Assembly (NCBI GenBank): GCA_045105775.1
Contig: JBGCDW010000116.1
Location: forward strand, 1-64,000
DNA from: Aureispira sp045105775
GTDB taxonomy: Bacteria; Bacteroidota; Bacteroidia; Chitinophagales; Saprospiraceae
DNA: 64,000 nucleotides
Direction of reading: 5' to 3'
In this document: positions 63,646 to 64,000 of the stretch, in pieces
Layout: the number at the start of each line of letters is the position of its first letter
How positions within the stretch are numbered: position 1 is the stretch's first letter
The notes under the pieces: generated by a model
The model's database searches: none
The model's input: only the letters and a program-made list of their open reading frames with translations
What the model was told of the DNA's origin: nothing
Made by a program: the position numbers and the translations under genes

Positions 63646-63819
63646 ACAATAACGGTTATCCCGAATAGAATTTATGAAAAGAGAGCTGTTCTGATTTTTT
63701 TCTTTAACAAAGAAGCGAAAACGTGCATCCTCGGAGAGGCTGCACGTCTTTTGATGATGCAGATAAAGGAAAAAATGCTACAGCGAACCATACAACTTTA
63801 TTCGTGATAACCGTTAATA
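63646..63819. mobile_element. Possible MITE-like or structured-RNA element
   Basis: AATAACGGTTATCCCGAAT (63646-63664) matches in reverse ATTCGTGATAACCGTTAAT (63801-63819) at about 16 of 19 positions. Inside lies the nested hairpin ACGTGCA-T-CCTC...GAGG-C-TGCACGT (63721-63747). There is no transposase. Whether it is a non-autonomous element, a structured RNA or chance is not settled. Confidence 0.4.
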
Positions 63820-63837
63820 GGTAAAAACAAATAAACT

Positions 63838-63957
63838 ATGGAATTAAACGACCAAACCAGACACTCCATTATACGTGATGCCATCACTAAACTTTTCAAT
63901 TCAGTTTTAGAATTTTTAGACAAGGAAAATCACCAAAAACAATGTACTTCTGCCTAG
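63838..63957 (+). CDS. Possible small protein, 39 residues
   Basis: An ATG at 63838 opens a frame for a 39-residue peptide (starts MELNDQTRHSIIRDAITKLF, amphipathic helix) ending at TAG 63955-63957. It has no hydrophobic segment and I recognise no family. It follows the inverted-repeat element. The helix pattern makes it slightly more likely than chance, but support is thin. Confidence 0.3.
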   Translation: MELNDQTRHSIIRDAITKLFNSVLEFLDKENHQKQCTSA

Positions 63958-64000
63958 TACAAAGGTATGCTTATTGATAAAAGAAGCAAAGGCTATTTTG

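Larger units (their letters stand above)
63412..63837. other. Non-coding stretch with terminator and inverted-repeat element
   Basis: I see no gene. It contains the M61 terminator (63473-63507) and a region of about 175 bases bounded by imperfect inverted repeats with an inner hairpin (see separate entries). Confidence 0.6.

Noticed and set aside
1..64000. tRNA or rRNA genes
   Set aside because: No cloverleaf-like segments with the usual TTCGA arm, and no rRNA-like stretches, were found on reading the intergenic gaps.

Overview
The window comes from a member of the Bacteroidota, probably a gliding or filamentous marine lineage such as the Saprospiria; that rank is inferred, not proven. The support is as follows. 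Several secreted proteins end in type IX secretion (T9SS) sorting domains of type A or type B (gliding-motility-associated C-terminal) type. The ATP synthase genes lie in the order a-c-b-delta-alpha-gamma without beta/epsilon. Many genes are preceded by the Bacteroidota promoter element TAnnTTTG. Proteins are rich in Gln, the DNA is AT-rich, and Shine-Dalgarno sites are weak or absent. No tRNA, rRNA, CRISPR array or intact insertion sequence was seen.

Layout. 1-2.3 kb: small secreted or membrane proteins of unknown role, including one with two Cys/His zinc-ribbon-like repeats. 2.5-5.7 kb: a TPR-CHAT peptidase with a C-terminal membrane anchor. 5.7-8.0 kb: a strikingly AT-rich islet with a nucleotidyltransferase of the CCA/OAS/CD-NTase kind, a protein with an N-terminal EAD11-like adaptor domain plus an unassigned alpha/beta domain, and a membrane-anchored LRAT-fold (NlpC/P60-like) enzyme. 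This is the best candidate here for an undescribed immunity-type system. 8.1-10.3 kb: a decayed and an intact Uma2-type nuclease gene flanking a metallo-beta-lactamase-fold hydrolase. 10.4-14.7 kb: a T9SS cargo protein, a pRiA4b ORF-3-like protein, an SDR and a lipoprotein. 14.9-20.6 kb: the F1Fo ATP synthase operon on the minus strand.

21-28.9 kb: a cytochrome b5-like small protein, a T9SS type B cargo protein, a 1310-residue SF1 helicase relative whose catalytic motifs are all degraded, and a TPR protein. 29-38.6 kb (mostly minus): PpiD-like chaperone, TolC and HlyD export components, TadA (plus strand), a LysM glucosaminidase, a T9SS-sorted serine hydrolase and an MFS transporter. 38.6-49 kb (minus): genes for a diacetamido uronic acid nucleotide sugar (WbpD-, WbpB- and WbpO/TviB-like) enclosing a 7.3-kb gene for a giant T9SS cargo protein built from seven tandem modules of about 290 residues. 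49.2-55.9 kb (plus): a divergent surface-polysaccharide operon (two NAD-dependent epimerases, an RmlC-type epimerase, four glycosyltransferases). 56-64 kb: CTP synthase, secreted unknowns, a serine hydrolase lipoprotein, an M61 metallopeptidase, and a terminal stretch with an inverted-repeat element.

How the parts may connect: the Wbp-type sugar genes around a T9SS cargo gene recall the anchoring of T9SS cargo to a glucuronamide-containing LPS in Porphyromonas gingivalis, and the divergent glycosyltransferase operon could build the matching glycan. The TPR-CHAT gene next to the NTase-EAD11-LRAT islet, followed by Uma2 nuclease relics, suggests an accessory or defence region from 2.5 to 10.3 kb.
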